Source of the DNA: Tretioscincus oriximinensis
Taxonomy: Eukaryota; Chordata; Lepidosauria; Squamata; Gymnophthalmidae
Reading direction: 5' to 3'
DNA length: 64,000 nt
NCBI GenBank assembly: GCA_022410635.1
Contig: JAJVDF010000506.1
Coordinates: 712,603 to 776,602, forward strand
The notes under the pieces were generated by a model, which was not told where the DNA came from, did no database searches, and saw only the letters and a list, made by a program, of their open reading frames with translations. Shown in pieces: positions 1-21,800 of the stretch (the first letter of the stretch is position 1; each line of letters begins with the position of its first letter). Made by a program: the position numbers and the translations under genes.

Positions 1-10817
<10,817 letters not shown>

Positions 10818-11810
10818 ATGGGCTCATCCTGCTGCCCCCAGAGAGGAAAGGAGGTGGCAGCCAGAGCAGGGCTAACTGCCAGGCTGGCCTGAAGCCCCTC
10901 TGGCGCAGCATCTTCACCTCGAGGAAGGTCATCTGCCCTGATTGAGGAAAGGCCTGCCCTCCTCCTTGCCCCTCCCCCCCAGGCTGCCCCTCCTGCTGCC
11001 CTTTGCGCTTTGTGCTCTGCTTCCACAGGACTGTTGCTGGGGGGAGGGGGAAGCAGCAAGGAGAGCAACCCTAGCCTACCCCACCCCTGCCCTTAAGTGG
11101 CCAGGGCATGGGAGCTTTGCCCATTGAGGGATTTGTCACGTGCCCATTCAGAAATGTGGCGGCACTGAATGGCGGCTTCCCACTCCAAGCGCAACAGCCC
11201 CTCCCTGTCTGCGCTAACGGCCTGGCGTGGGCTCCACAACACCAATGGCTGCCTCAGCTGGGCCTGCAGGAGTCCCTGGGAGAAGTGAGGAAAGTGCCAA
11301 CTGCTTGGGCTACTCACAGGGGCCCTGGAAAATGCATTTGGGCTCCCCTGTGCATTTACCCCGGGTCCCCCGGCTGAGAGATGTCAGAATGCTGGCGAGG
11401 TCCTCCAAGTGCCCTGGGTGCGTTTGCCCCCTGAGCCACTGAAGCCTTTGATGGTGATGGTGGCTTTTCTGAGCAGTAGGAAGTCTGCAGCAGGGTCATG
11501 GCCGGGGCCTGAGCAAACCCAGAGGCATCTCCGCAAGCCCACACATGCTGCCGGCTATGACCCTGCGGCAGCTCAGCTCACACTGCCAGCAGGAGACTTG
11601 ACAGTTTGGGCCAGGGCACGACTAGAAGAAGCCTGTGGGCCAACCTTAGCAGCTTCCCTTTTCCGGGAGAAGTTGACCTTGGAGCGCAGAGCCCCCAGAC
11701 TCCCTCCTCACGCCCTCCCCCCCCTCCTGCAGGTTTCCAGGTCCTTTTGCCCCCTGGCCCGCCCCTTCCCCAATGCAGGCAGCTACCACAGCAGCGTCTC
11801 CTCCAAAAGG

Positions 11811-11816
11811 TTTATT
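11811..11816 (-). terminator. MESP candidate polyadenylation signal AATAAA
   Basis: TTTATT on the + strand, i.e. AATAAA on the - strand, about 460 bp past the predicted MESP stop. It lies inside the ANPEP 3' UTR, so the two transcripts would overlap at their ends. Confidence 0.5.
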
Positions 11817-11918
11817 TGAAGCAGAGGGGGTTCAAGCCCTTGCGCTTTCCGTCCTTGGAAGTGGGCAGTGCCCAGGGGTCGTGGGCACCTGGCAAACAAC
11901 TGTGCTTCAGTCTATGCA

Positions 11919-11924
11919 ATAAAG
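11919..11924 (+). terminator. ANPEP: ANPEP polyadenylation signal AATAAA
   Basis: A canonical hexamer in tgcaataaagtc about 1.1 kb after the ANPEP stop, followed by T/G-bearing sequence. Confidence 0.7.
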
Positions 11925-12271
11925 TCTGTCGATTGGACACCAGATTAAACTGATTCCCTCCGGTTGCGGGGCTTCTGCCTCCAGCCAGCCCCAGCGGAGT
12001 CCTAACCTCGACCTGCTTGCGGTCAACTGGTCTGAGCGGCACCCCAAAGGTCCTGAGTGGAAGCTGCGCCCCCGTGGGACAAACCCCCTGCTCGGGAAGA
12101 AGAATCCGGGGGGAGGGAAGGGTCCAAGCAGAGGCGGGAGCCGGGGCGTCGTCGTCGTCTTCTGCATTGCCTTGTCCAGCCAAAGCCCCCCCCCCCCCCC
12201 CCCCGCCCCCTAGGCGTCTGGAGCTGCTGTCTCCGAGCAGGGCGAACAGTCAGGGTGCCTGCCGACGGCCT

Positions 12272-12310
12272 CTAGAGGGCGCTGCTTCTCGCCTCCTTCC
12301 GGGACGTCTT
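12272..12310 (-). CDS. MESP2: MESP candidate exon 2
   Basis: A 39-base exon after a 377-bp intron with a good pyrimidine tract. It keeps frame and stops at once. MESP genes have two exons, the second short, but I cannot align this tail to a known one. Confidence 0.5.
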   Translation of the reverse strand, partial: KTSRKEARSSAL

Positions 12311-13602
12311 CTGTAGAAGGGAGAGCGCTGAAGGGGGGCTGCTGGCGGCGGTCCCTCGTCGGCTTCCTTCATAGTCGCCCGCCGTAGAGGAAACTCTCCA
12401 GATTAGGGAGGAGCTGCGGAGAGAGGGGTGGCGGGTTACTCCGGAGGGAAGCGGCAGGCAGCAGCCCGCCAGCCCGAGGAAGGGGAAAGGGGAGAAAGTG
12501 GGTCCGGCAGCTGCGGAAACCCGGCAAACCCGCCCCCCCCCTCCGCCTGGGGGCCTGAACCCACGCAAGGGCAGGAGGCCTGAGAAGAGGCGGAGAAGGC
12601 GGCTACCCGACGGGCGTCGGTTGCGACCAGTTTCACTGGAGGGCGCTGTCCGGGGAAAGGAGGGGCCCCTGCCACAGCCACACTCACCTGGCGAGCCGCG
12701 GCCTCTTCTTCCTCCCAGGCGCAGGCGAGTCTCTCCCAAGCCGCCGCCTGCTCCGGGCACAGGAACGGGGCCGCTTCTCCTGCGTGGACGGGCTGGCTGG
12801 CCAGAAGCGTCCCGACTGGTTCCGGCGGGCTCAGCAGGGGCGGCAGCGGGGCCTCCTCCGCGGGGACCCCCCAGAACTCTGCGGCCGCCACAGCCGGGTC
12901 GCTCGGCAGAAAGCAGCCGGAGCCGCCCTGCAGGGGGCGCTGCTGCAGCTGCCATTGCTGTGCGCCGTGAGAGGCCGTGTCGGTTCCAAAGGCCCAGCCA
13001 CAGGCCCCGCTGCCGCCGCCGCCGCCGCCGCCGCCGAAGTCTCCGGTACCGGGCAGGGGCGTCGTCGAGGCGTCGCCGTCCGGGGCTGGCGCGCCTGGCC
13101 AGTGGGCTGCTTCGCCGGAGGTCCATCGGGGACCCGTGGGACGGCCGTGGCAGCGAGGGGAGCGCTCCGGAGCGCTGCCCGCCATGGCCTCTGCCTGGCT
13201 GAGGCCGAGGAGTTCGGAGAGGTGCCCGATGTAGCGGGTGGCGAGGCGCAATGTCTCGATCTTGGTCAGGCTGTGGCCGGCGGGCGCCACCGAAGCGGGC
13301 AGGTAGCGGCGCAAGGTGTGGAGCGCCTGAGCCAGGTGGCGCATGCGCAGTTTCTCCCGCTGACTGGCGCTCTGGCGGGGGTGGCTGCCGCTCCTGGCGC
13401 TGGACGCCACCGACGGCCCCGGGAAAGAGGCGCCGCCGCCGCCTGCCTTGGCCCTCCGGCCGGGGACACGCAGGAAGCCCGCGGAGGAGCAGGGGGCCCT
13501 GCTGGCGCCGTCCGGGGAGCCCCAGGCCATGGGCCAGGCGGAGTCCGGGGGGCTGTGGCCGAAGCAGGGGAGGCGCGCGGCGGCCGGGGAGCTGCTGGGC
13601 AT
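12272..13602 (-). CDS. MESP2: MESP-family bHLH transcription factor, two exons
   Basis: MESP proteins are bHLH activators of presomitic-mesoderm segmentation and cardiac mesoderm. Exon 1 (13602-12688) encodes 305 residues. The bHLH spans about residues 76-135, with the family-typical basic region SASQREKLRMRHLAQALHTL and loop/helix 2 SLTKIETLRLATRYIGHLS. The exon ends CAG before gtgagt. A candidate exon 2 (12310-12272, acceptor ctctcccttctacag) adds KTSRKEARSSAL and TAG in phase; this part is inferred. A Met further upstream in the same frame (13674) lies 5' of a TATA-like box, so the start at 13602 is preferred. An eight-Gly run follows a GC-rich linker. I do not see the CPxCP motif described for mammalian MESP1/2. 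The MESP2 call rests on the convergent ANPEP neighbour; it could be a single MESP1/2 orthologue. Confidence 0.85.
12688..13602 (-). CDS. MESP2: MESP exon 1 (bHLH exon)
   Basis: 915 bases, phase 0 at the donor. Very GC-rich, with proline/alanine/glycine-rich flanks around the bHLH. Confidence 0.88.
13008..13035 (-). repeat. (CCG)n coding microsatellite in MESP
   Basis: About nine GCC/CCG units in phase with the MESP frame, translated as a run of eight Gly C-terminal to the bHLH. Confidence 0.9.
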
Positions 13603-13638
13603 GGCTGGCGGTAGGCGGGGAGCGGGGCAGCCGGGGCC

Positions 13639-13646
13639 CTTTATGC
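13639..13646 (-). promoter_or_regulatory. TATA-like box of MESP
   Basis: GCATAAAGG on the - strand about 40 bp upstream of the ATG at 13602. It would give a 5' UTR of only about 10-15 bases. Confidence 0.4.
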
Positions 13647-14224
13647 GGCTGGCGGAGGTGCGAGGCGGCGGCACCTGGCCTGGGAAAGGGCTCGAGGTGA
13701 CGCTTTTCGCGCGGCCCGCGAGAATCCTGGCGCCCGGGGCCTGGGAAGGAGGACGGCGGCCATTCGCACCGCCTCGCCAGCTGCAGGGTCCCCGCGGGGC
13801 CTTTCACGCGCACAAGCACACGCACATGCACGCGCAGCCCTCCCCCCGCGAAAGTGCCCCCCGCCCTCCTCAAACTGCGGGGACCTTGACCGCCCCCCCC
13901 CCCCCCCGCCCCGCCCCGCCCCGGCCACAACGACAGTGGCAGCTTCCGTAGCGGTGGAGAAGAAAACGCTTCGCCAGGTGGTGTGGGCATGGGGCGCTAC
14001 CTCTGGTCAATAGTCGTTTTTCCCTGACCATGAAAGCTGCCACAGACAGAAAACCAGCGCAAGCGGGCGTGGAAAAGAAGAGATCTCAGCGGATGTCGCC
14101 GGCCTCAAAAAACTGCCCCTGCTAACATTTCCTCTTTTCCACACCCGACAGCCCTCCTGCTCTGGCTTTTCTGTTGCCCGGACATCCTAATGGGAGGGGT
14201 CAAGCTAATGGGCAGCAGTAGTGA

Positions 14225-15092
14225 AAGGAGCAAACTCAATGTTAGGGATAACCGGAAAGAGAAATGAAACCAAGTCGATTTGCCTCTTTATGAATCTGTG
14301 CGGAGGCCCGTTTGGATTCCTGCGCGCAATTCTGGTCAGCGCATCTCAGAGAAGGTTCTGTGGCACGAGAGAAGGTGCAGAGAAGGGCGACANGAAGGCT
14401 CGAGGGGTTGGGGTTCCTCCCTTATGAAGTCAGGCTGCGACGTCTGGGCCTCTTCAGCCTTGAAAGAAGGCGTTGAGAGGGGATCTGATGAAAGTGTTTA
14501 AAACCAAGCGTGGTATGGATAAGGGGAATAGAAAAAAAAATGATCACACAGGACAAGAGGGCATTCCTTGGAACCGATGGGCAGAACATAAGAACATAAG
14601 AAGAGCCATACTGGGTCAGGCCACAGCCCATCGAGTCCAGCATTCTGTNNCACACAGAGGCCCACCAGATGCACCTGGGCAGTCCGAACAGAGGAAGCAA
14701 AATATGCTGCTCCTGTTCGTGACTCCCTGCAAATGGTATTTCAAGAGTCCTGCCTGTTGCTCCATCCTGGAGGCTACATCCAGACAAGTATCTTAGTATC
14801 CATTTATACCCTTAGGGAAGGCAAGGGAACGTATTTCCTTTCACCCAGGAGGTCATGGGTTTGTGGAATTTACATCCAGAAGAGGTGGTGGTAGCTGGAT
14901 AAGACCTGGAGAGCTTTAAGAGAGGTTTGAGCAAGTTCATGGAAACCAAGGGTGTAAACTGCTTCTAGGGTGGATCTCTAGAGATGGAGCAACAGGCAGG
15001 ATTCCTAAAGTGCCATTGGCAGGGAGTGGAAAAGGTTTTGCCCTCTGCTTCAGACTGCTCAGGTGCCATTTGGAGCCTGCCGTAACCTGCAC
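14225..15092 (+). repeat. CR1 LINE 3' end, + strand, interrupted
   Basis: It begins with degraded ORF2 C-terminal code (LLGITGKRNET..., then LERRR-type RGDLMKVFKTK), continues into the 3' UTR and ends at octamer-like repeats near 15092. It is split at 14585-14813 by an opposite-strand CR1. Confidence 0.75.
14585..14813 (-). repeat. CR1 LINE 3' end, - strand, nested
   Basis: It starts with CATAAGAACATAAGAAG and runs through the tcaggccacagcccatcgag block. It interrupts the + strand CR1, which resumes at 14814. Confidence 0.85.
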
Positions 15093-15095
15093 TAT

Positions 15096-15385
15096 CATAA
15101 GAACATAAGAACATAAGAAGAGCCATACTGGATCAGGCCACAGCCCATCGAGTCCAGCATTCTGTGTCACACAGAGGCCCACCAGATGCACCTGGGCAGT
15201 CCGAACAGAGGAAAGCAAAATATGCTCCTGTTCGTGACTCCCTGCAAATGGTATTTCAAGAGTCCTGCCTGTTGCTCCATCCCGGAGGCTACATCCAGAC
15301 AACTATCTTAGTATCCATTTATACCCTTAGTGTCCATAAACCTGTCTAGTCCTGTCTTGAAACTATCCAAGCTGTTGGGGGCTTG
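15096..15385 (-). repeat. CR1 LINE 3' end, - strand
   Basis: Almost identical to 14585-14813 over about 225 bp, then extends 70 bp further into the CR1 body (ctgtctagtcctgtcttgaa). Confidence 0.85.
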
Positions 15386-15970
15386 GTGGGCTGTGTCCTC
15401 ATTCAGCAGGGCGTCTCTTGGGCTCTATGGCAGGCCGAGCTGGTCTCCGTCCGTCTCCATGCTGTAGTACACCTGACTGGGGTGGGGGTGGGGCTTCTGC
15501 CTCTCCTCCCGCACCCCTCAGGCAAGTGTGGCCCTGCTCCCTTGGGGCCCCGGCTCCGTCAGCTCTGAAATTCCCTCCTCGGCTGAGATGCTGTGGGGAA
15601 GAAGCGGCTCTTCTTCTGACTCCTGCGCCCTCTTGGCCCTGCCAGGCACATGNTAGCGTGGTCTGCACCGGCATGTGGAGGGCCAAGATGTCCCGGGGTG
15701 AGGCTCAGTGTGGACGGAGCCAGTGTTCTGCAGGGCCTCCGGCGCCGCATTCTTTTAAAAATATTTTTATTGAATTTTCAGCCCAAAGCAAATACTACAC
15801 ACAAACGTCCACACATACATTAGCCCCCTCTAGGGTCAGGGAACCCTCAAGCCGTGAGAGCTTATAAGTTACAGACTGGGGTTCAGTTTTTGGGTTGGGC
15901 TCCTTAGATGGCTGAAGTAATTCTGAGGCGGAGCCCATTTTTGTCTGCAGTCTCCCCAATGGTCCACCTT

Positions 15971-16322
15971 CCCTTCGTTCTTGATTCCATAGCTTATAAC
16001 CTTCTGCCGGAAGGCGCTTCCAGGACACGAGGATCCCAGCTGGGCTCCGCCTTGGATTCTCGGGGCGCCCTCCAGGCAGCCTGAGTGACGAGGGGCCAGA
16101 GCCGCGGCAGGGACCCCCCCCCCCCGGCCCCCCCCCCCCTGCCCCCCCCGTTCCCTTCGTTCTTGATTCCATAGCTTATAACCTTCTGCCGGAAGGCGCT
16201 TCCAGGACACGAGGATCCCAGCTGGGCTCCGCCTTGGATTCTCGGGGCGCCCTCCAGGCAGCCTGAGTGACGAGGGGCCAGAGCCGCGGCAGGGACCCCC
16301 CCCCCCGGCCTCCCCACCTCTG
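15971..16322. repeat. Direct tandem duplication, period about 182 bp
   Basis: Units 15971-16152 and 16153-16322 are essentially identical for about 165 bp, from cccttcgttcttgattccat to gcggcagggacc, and each ends in a C-run. No gene is recognised in the unit. Confidence 0.9.
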
Positions 16323-16837
16323 CCCCCCCTGTGCTTTTCCAGCTGCCTCCCGGCGCCCTTTCCCACGCGCTGCCTCCGCCGCCCAGTCGGGCTTTTCCAC
16401 CAACAGCGGCTGCCTGGGACGCCCCCCCCCCCACCCCATGGGGAGGGGCTTCTCTCCACCCCGCCTGCCGCTTCCCAAGGCGGCCTTCGCGCCTGGGGTG
16501 TCGAAAGCCCCGCGGCGAGCTTGGGAATGGGCCCCCCTTCCCCTTCCCCAGGAGCTTCGGCCTGAAGGGCTCCCAGGCTAGGCCGGGGAAGGGCAAGGCA
16601 GGCCGCCACGCTGCCCAGGGGAGGGCGGGGCTGGCACAGGGGGTCCGGAGCAGGAGCGTTAAGGGATGTGGGAAAGAGAAAAGGCGGCATCGAGCCTCAG
16701 AATCTAAGGCCCTGTCCACACAGGTCACCTCTCGGCACACAGCCTGGTAGACTATGGCAGCCCCCATGGTATAGGCCTGTGTGTAGGCGGGGCCCGGGAA
16801 AGACCACCCAGGCCAGGGCTCTTCCTCCCTCACCCCT

Positions 16838-17390
16838 TGCCCCCGGGCACCTCAAGCGGAAGAAGGAGGCAAAACCGACTCCTGCAAGCAGCCCTTCAGG
16901 CATCCCGCCTGTGGCGCCATCTTTGGCTTCCATGAACTTGTCTCATCCTGTACTGAAACTATCCAGGCTTTATCCAACTGGGTGGAAACCTTCCCTGGTT
17001 TCTCCTCACTCTCCATCGGTTTCAGGGTGTGTGTGTGTGTGGCTGGTCCTAGTGTTTTGTAGCAGAGAAAATAATTTCCCTCTATTCCTCTTATCCATCC
17101 CGTGCAGGATTTCATTCACTTCTCTTAGATTCTCCCCTCTTTTGCGGCTGAAGAGGCCTAGACGTTGTAACTTGATTTCCTAAGAGATTTTGCTCCAGCC
17201 AATTGATCCTTCTTGTTGCCCTTTTCTAGTTCCACAATATCCTTTTTAAGATCCTTTTGTGGTGACCAGAATTGTACGCAGGATTCCAAATGGGGCCTCA
17301 CCACAGGTTTATAAAGAGGCAAAGCGACCCTTGCTGACTTGTTTTCTTCGCTTCCAAATTACTCCTCACGGTGAATTTGCTTGAGGCGGG
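16838..17390 (-). repeat. CR1 LINE fragment, - strand, diverged
   Basis: It carries CR1 3' UTR and ORF2 C-terminal blocks in reverse order and strand: gaacttgtctcatcctgt, ctgaagaggcctagacgttg, ttgttgcccttttctag and ggtttataaagaggcaaag. Confidence 0.8.
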
Positions 17391-17853
17391 TTTTGCCCTG
17401 CCCGCTCCTGGCACCCAAGGCACCCCGTGGGCAGCATCCGAAGGGCCCTGCAGCTGCTCCGTGGGTGGATGGGGGAGNCGAGTGGACAGGGGGTCACCTG
17501 GGAAAGGGGGGGGTCCCCCCAAGGTCTCATCCTGTCCACAGTCCATTGGTTGCACCCTCGCACCGAAAGCAGCGCCTTAAAGGCGGCAGCCCGTGGATGG
17601 NTGTATTTCCGGAGCTGCTCAGTACGGCGCAAGCAAGGCTGCGTTGGGCCACTGACAGGCCAGCACTTCCTTTGCTGCGCTTTGCGTGTAGACGGCCGCC
17701 AGCCCGCAGCAAAGGAAAAGGCGCTTTTTAGCCCTGTGTGTGGATGCAGCCTTAGTCAGCTGACCCTCTGCCAATCACCAGAGAGACGTGCAAATCAGGC
17801 CCGGATGAAGGAAGGCTGCGCTGGGCCACTCACAGGCCGGCACTTCAGGCAGG

Positions 17854-17896
17854 CACGGATAGCTCAGTTGCTTAGGAATTCGTCTCTCGCCTGGGC
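17854..17896 (+). repeat. SINE head (type B), cut by assembly gap
   Basis: GGCACGGATAGCTCAGTTGC is a tRNA-like A-box region, followed by cgtctctcgcctggg. The sequence is lost into the N run at 17897. Confidence 0.7.
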
Positions 17897-18566
17897 NNNN
17901 NNNNNNNNNNNNNNNNNNNNNNNNNNNNNNNNNNNNNNNNNNNNNNNNNNNNNNNNNNNNNNNNNNNNNNNNNNNNNNNNNNNNNNNNNNNNNNNNNNNN
18001 NNNNNNNNNNNNNNNNNNNNNNNNNNNNNNNNNNNNNNNNNNNNNNNNNNNNNNNNNNNNNNNNNNNNNNNNNNNNNNNNNNNNNNNNNNNNNNNNNNNN
18101 NNNNNNNNNNNNNNNNNNNNNNNNNNNNNNNNNNNNNNNNNNNNNNNNNNNNNNNNNNNNNNNNNNNNNNNNNNNNNNNNNNNNNNNNNNNNNNNNNNNN
18201 NNNNNNNNNNNNNNNNNNNNNNNNNNNNNNNNNNNNNNNNNNNNNNNNNNNNNNNNNNNNNNNNNNNNNNNNNNNNNNNNNNNNNNNNNNNNNNNNNNNN
18301 NNNNNNNNNNNNNNNNNNNNNNNNNNNNNNNNNNNNNNNNNNNNNNNNNNNNNNNNNNNNNNNNNNNNNNNNNNNNNNNNNNNNNNNNNNNNNNNNNNNN
18401 NNNNNNNNNNNNNNNNNNNNNNNNNNNNNNNNNNNNNNNNNNNNNNNNNNNNNNNNNNNNNNNNNNNNNNNNNNNNNNNNNNNNNNNNNNNNNNNNNNNN
18501 NNNNNNNNNNNNNNNNNNNNNNNNNNNNNNNNNNNNNNNNNNNNNNNNNNNNNNNNNNNNNNNNNN
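17897..18566. other. Assembly gap, 670 Ns
   Basis: An unbroken N run. Any reading frame spanning it is an artefact. Confidence 1.
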
Positions 18567-18690
18567 AGAACAGGGGAGAGTTTTGCCTCCTCCTGCCTCA
18601 GGCTGCCCAGGGTCCAGTGTAGGCTATGGCAGGCCCACTTGGCCCACCCACAAGCCAGTTGGACTACACTAGCATGTGGATGGGAAGTCC
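18567..18690. repeat. CR1 3' end joined to a foldback-family copy
   Basis: 18567-18612 resembles the CR1 3' UTR (agaacaggggagagttttgc). It runs into gtgtaggctatggcaggccc ... gactacactagcatgtggat, the two arms of the foldback family. Confidence 0.6.
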
Positions 18691-18829
18691 CTATCCCAAG
18701 GGTGGAGGGCAGCGAGGGGTTTTCGTCTGCGGCTTGAGATGCCCACGGCCAATGGGCTGGACCGGCTGCACTGAGGCCCTCCTCTTGGTTCTTCCCCTCG
18801 CCCTTTTCCTGGCCAATGGCGCCACCTGC

Positions 18830-21800
18830 TGGTCGCCGTGTGCAACTGGCGGCTGTCCATGAGGCGCCCCTTTATCCCTCCGCGTTAAATAAATGCGGCG
18901 ATTCGCGTTTCTCTGCCTCCGGACACTTTGGAGAGGGCAGAGCAGCCCAAGGGAAGGCCGTTGTGCCCAGGGGAGGGGTGCAGGACGCGCGTGGGCAGCG
19001 GGGGATTCCTCCAGCCAGGACTCCCGCAGCCCCCCTCCCCCAGGGGGCTGCCCAGCCGCGGGTGGGTGCCGGGAAACGGCGGGTTCCCAACAGGCGCAGC
19101 TTATAATGCTGGCAGCAGCTGCTGACACGTCGTGCCTCTTCGACGCACCCATGGAAGAGCAGCCTTGCTGTCCTTTTTCCCCCGGCGCCCCTAAGCCTTC
19201 CCGAAGGAGCCCTGCGGGGGCGGGGCCAAGGCGAGGGGGCGGGGGAGGCGTGGCCTCCTCAGCGCGCTCCCTGCTGGCGGGTGGGGCGGGGCTGGGGGCG
19301 GCGCGGGCGGGGGGTGCCGGGGGCGGCCCCAGGGTCCCTGGTTTCCCCGCAGAGCCCCGTCCCTTCTGCTGCCTCAGCAGTTCCTGCCTCAGCCTCCCTT
19401 GGACGGCTGATCAAACACGGCGCCCGCGGGCATCCGGGGAGGGGCCTCGTCCCCCGGAGCCCCCTGGGAGGCCGCCAAGCCCTTCTGTTCCCAGGTGCCC
19501 CTGCCGCCCACAAAGGGGGGCGGAATCCCCGCGGTCTTTTCTTACCCCCGACGTCACTCCGGGGGGGGGCGTGGAGCGTGGCTAGGGCAGCAATCGGTGT
19601 TGGCCGCCGGCATGCAGAAAGCCCAAGAACTCCCCCCCCCCGCCCCCTTGGCTTCCCCTGGGCTTTTGCGCGCTTGCCTCCCCATCCCAGCCCTGAGTGG
19701 GGCCTGGGGCCCAATGGTACAAGGCGGGAGGGATCGGACCCAGAAGGAGGGGCTCCTGATGCCCTTGGGCCGGGGCCCCCATGGGGGTAAACGCTGAGGT
19801 GCTCGTGGGGGGGGGGAAGGAGGGGGCACCGCGTCCAGGAAGCCCCTGAGGAGGATCAAGGGGTCCACTGCGCCTCCCGGGGGAGGAGACCGGGTGGGGG
19901 GTTGCGCAGAGGCGGACCAGGCTGCCCCGGAGGGAAGGAGCTGCCAAGGGGAAGCTGGAGACTCCGGTGGCCCCAGCGCCGTTGCCCTTTTTGCCCATCA
20001 AGGGGCCCCTTGGCCGGGCCCAGCGTGGGTTGCCAGGAGCTCCCCCCGGCTCACTCCCGCCCCCGACTCCCGGGGCCCCGAGTCTTGGACACCCCGTCCC
20101 CAAGGGCCCTTTCGCTAGAAGGCGCGGCGGTGGCAGGGCAGCTTCTCTGTCTCAGTGACCCAGTTCTGGCGGCGCCGGGGTCTCTCCTAACACGGGACCC
20201 ACACGGAGGCCGCATTCAGACGTGGCGCTGGAGCCTCCCTGGGTCCAGCGGAGGCCAGGCGCCCTGAACTCCCCCAAGGGCCGCTGTCTCCGCGCCCCGG
20301 CAGAGGGTGGAGCCGCGTCGCCCCCCGAGGGCCTCCCAGGGNCGCAGGCAGCGTGGACGAGGGCCGGGGGGCGCAGGGGCCCGAGGGGCGCTCAGGGGCT
20401 CCGCCGGGCGGGTCGCTCAGCGGCCTGGGTCGGTCGGTCTGTCGGTCGGGGCGGCGCAGGCCTACGCACGGACCCTTATCAGTTCTCCGTCCAACAGTCG
20501 CAGCAGCCAAGCTGGCTGGAAAAGTGATAAGGGGCCGGGGGCGGGCGGGCGGGCGGGCGGCGGCGGCGTCACCGGTGGGGCGGCGGGCAGGGAGGCTTCA
20601 CCGAGCGGAGAGTCGCCTGCGCGGTCCTCCTGCAAAAGACGAAGGGGTGGAATGGGGGTCGGCGGCTGGGAGTCCCGTGGAGCCCCCGCCGGCCTGTCCT
20701 GCTGGTGCTGCTGTCGGCGGGGCTGCTGGTGCTTCTGCCTCTGCCCCCGCCCGCCCCGCCGTAAGTAGCCCCCGGCCCCGCCTGGCTCCACCCACCCGGC
20801 GCTGCCGCCGCCCCCCCCCCCGGCCCTGCCCCTTCGGCCTGCCCAGCCAGCGGCCAGCGGGCCCGAGCAGCGCGGCTGCCCTGGGACGGCGGAGAGGAAG
20901 TGGAAGGAGGCGGCCGTCGGGGCCCGGGGCATCGGCTGACCCGGGCGAAGCACGTTCCATGCATTCCACAGGCGGCGCAGCGGATGCCACGGAGGGCCAG
21001 GCGGGCCGTCGAGGCCACGTCCGACTTCGCTCCCCCTCCGGCACACGCTTAGGGGCTCACCTGGCCGGCACGTGGGCTCCGTCGCGTGCAAGCCCCCCTC
21101 CCCTCCTCCAGTGGGGAAAGGGCCCCGTCTGTGGGGGGCCGCAGGAGCTGCCGTGTTTCTTGCCTAGGGGAGCGAGAGGGGGACCCCCGCAGCTCCGTGC
21201 CGCCTCTCCTGCCCCCCTGCTGCATTCCTGAAGNGCTGCCTGGGAGGGGCAGGGAAGGGGGCTTGTCCTGGGGGGCTTCCTGGGGGGCTTCTTTCCTCCC
21301 TTCCTTGGGGCCCCTGTGGCGGAAGGGGCGTCTCCCTCGCTTGATCCGTGCTAAGACAGTGAACCAAGGGCTTGGGAGTGGGGGATGGGGACGCCTGGCG
21401 GCTTCTCGCGGCAGCCCCCCTGCCCGGCCGCCCCGTCCGGGNTCCAAGCCCCTCCTTCGTGCAAGCGGGTCTGTAGCGAGGATGGAGGCCCTGGCGTCCG
21501 CCGCCGCTTCCCTCCGGCCCCTGGGCAGACCGGGCTAATCCTCCTGGGAGGAGAGGAAATTGCGGGGCCCTTGGCGGCCTCTCCCCCTCTATCCCGCGCT
21601 TGCGGAGGCGTGGGGAGAAGGAGGCGGCCGGCCAGCCTCCGGAAGGCTCTTGGCTCGTGGTGGAAGCCGGAGGGGCTGCGGTTGAGACCCGGTACGCTCC
21701 CCTCCCGTCGACGGCTTGAGAGGAGCTCCGAGGCCTTGACCTGGGCAGCGGGAGCGGCTGGAACCCCAGCACGAGCCTGTCCCTCGGGTGGCTGCTGGGA

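Larger units (their letters stand above)
10818..11945 (+). other. ANPEP: ANPEP 3' untranslated region (inferred extent)
   Basis: This runs from the stop codon to just past the first AATAAA on the + strand. No coding signal or clear repeat is seen. The end is inferred from the polyadenylation signal only. Confidence 0.6.

Noticed and set aside
12498..13614. Long + strand frames opposite MESP
   Set aside because: Shadows of the GC-rich MESP exon; no domains, and the bHLH is on the - strand.
14040..14150. T-box and RBPJ-like sites upstream of MESP (ttccacaccc, gcgtggaaaag)
   Set aside because: TBX6 and Notch control mammalian Mesp2, but these matches have mismatches and short cores, so chance cannot be excluded.
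15869..16833. Overlapping - strand frames with internal repeats
   Set aside because: The internal repeat is the 182-bp DNA duplication translated twice; the residues are low-complexity.
17854..17896. A possible tRNA gene
   Set aside because: The tRNA-like A-box belongs to a SINE head seen elsewhere with a SINE body; no cloverleaf is completed before the gap.
17427..18737. A 436-codon open frame
   Set aside because: Most of it is the N run at 17897-18566, which cannot contain stops. It is an artefact.
20475..20532. Inverted GATA sites (cttatcagt ... agtgataagg)
   Set aside because: Short half-sites 45 bp apart are expected by chance, and there is no gene nearby to interpret them.
20353..21231. 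A 292-codon frame and others in the GC-rich tract
   Set aside because: Composition-driven, Pro/Arg/Gly/Ala-rich, spanning Ns, with no recognised domain or supporting splice structure.
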